DNA of 5,469 nucleotides from an uncultured Campylobacter sp. (lineage in GTDB: Bacteria > Campylobacterota > Campylobacteria > Campylobacterales > Campylobacteraceae): assembly GCF_938045775.1 (NCBI RefSeq), contig NZ_CALIBH010000119.1, positions 1 to 5,469 of the forward strand. Direction: 5' to 3'. A program made the position numbers and the translations under genes. Shown one piece after another: positions 5,412 to 5,469 of the stretch. A model generated the notes under the pieces. It did not search any database, was not told where the DNA came from, and saw only the letters and a program-made list of their open reading frames with translations. Positions within the stretch are counted from its first letter, which is position 1. Each line of letters starts with the position of its first letter.

Positions 5412-5469
5412 CTAGCGCAACGATACCGGCTTTGGCTCGCGTTTTGCAATTCTAATCTAGCGGCGCGAA

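Larger units (their letters stand above)
4561..5469. other. About 0.9 kb of apparently noncoding DNA
   Basis: No frame shows a recognisable protein with a ribosome site. The longest plus-strand frame (4662-4853, TTG start) has no upstream ribosome site and no family resemblance. On the minus strand a frame stays open for 62 codons from the right edge to TAA at 5279-5281; it could be a gene end but looks random. AAATTT occurs 13 times across 4461-5469. Short inverted repeats occur at 4561-4576, 4646-4659, 4934-4962, 5280-5303 and 5386-5411, and a 19-bp imperfect direct repeat at 4869 and 4919. TATATAAAT at 4842-4850 resembles a plus-strand promoter with no gene after it. No tRNA, tmRNA or SRP RNA pattern was recognised. 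Confidence 0.65.

Noticed and set aside
4561..5469. CRISPR array or mobile element in the right-hand noncoding DNA
   Set aside because: The repeats are short, imperfect and not regularly spaced; there is no transposase fragment, no terminal inverted repeat pair and no target-site duplication that I can see.

Overview
The window looks like chromosomal DNA from a Campylobacter-type epsilonproteobacterium of moderate GC, such as the oral C. gracilis/rectus/showae group. This is inferred from the style of the proteins, the AAGGA-type ribosome sites, the TATAAAT promoter with T-rich upstream DNA, and noncoding DNA saturated with the word AAATTT. No rRNA or tRNA gene is available to confirm the species.

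Layout, left to right. (1) 1-194, minus strand: the first 64 codons of a calcineurin-like metallophosphoesterase whose rest lies off the left edge. (2) 195-544: about 350 bp of noncoding DNA with eleven AAATTT words and several inverted repeats; one of these (506-534) is a plausible terminator for the operon to its right. (3) 545-4460, minus strand: a tight three-gene operon read right to left. It holds a PatA-like MBOAT acetyltransferase (2901-4460), a PatB-like SGNH acetyltransferase (1590-2900) and an Ape1-like SGNH esterase with a lipoprotein signal (545-1597). PatA's stop directly abuts PatB's ATG, and the esterase start overlaps the end of patB. (4) 4461-4560: the leader, with a good promoter candidate overlapped by an inverted repeat. 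(5) 4561-5469: about 0.9 kb with no convincing gene, again rich in AAATTT and in short inverted repeats.

How the genes work together (family knowledge plus inference): the MBOAT protein passes acetyl groups from the cytoplasm across the inner membrane. The PatB-like enzyme puts them on the C6 hydroxyl of MurNAc in peptidoglycan, which blocks lysozyme and lytic transglycosylases. The Ape1-like enzyme removes them again so that wall turnover can proceed. The operon therefore carries both writer and eraser of peptidoglycan O-acetylation.

The biology is recognisable rather than a wholly new system. The unusual parts are an acid-free, lysine-rich AKQ-repeat loop in PatA; a long low-complexity linker in PatB with pentapeptide NS repeats and one perfect Campylobacter N-glycosylation sequon; and the palindrome-rich noncoding flanks.
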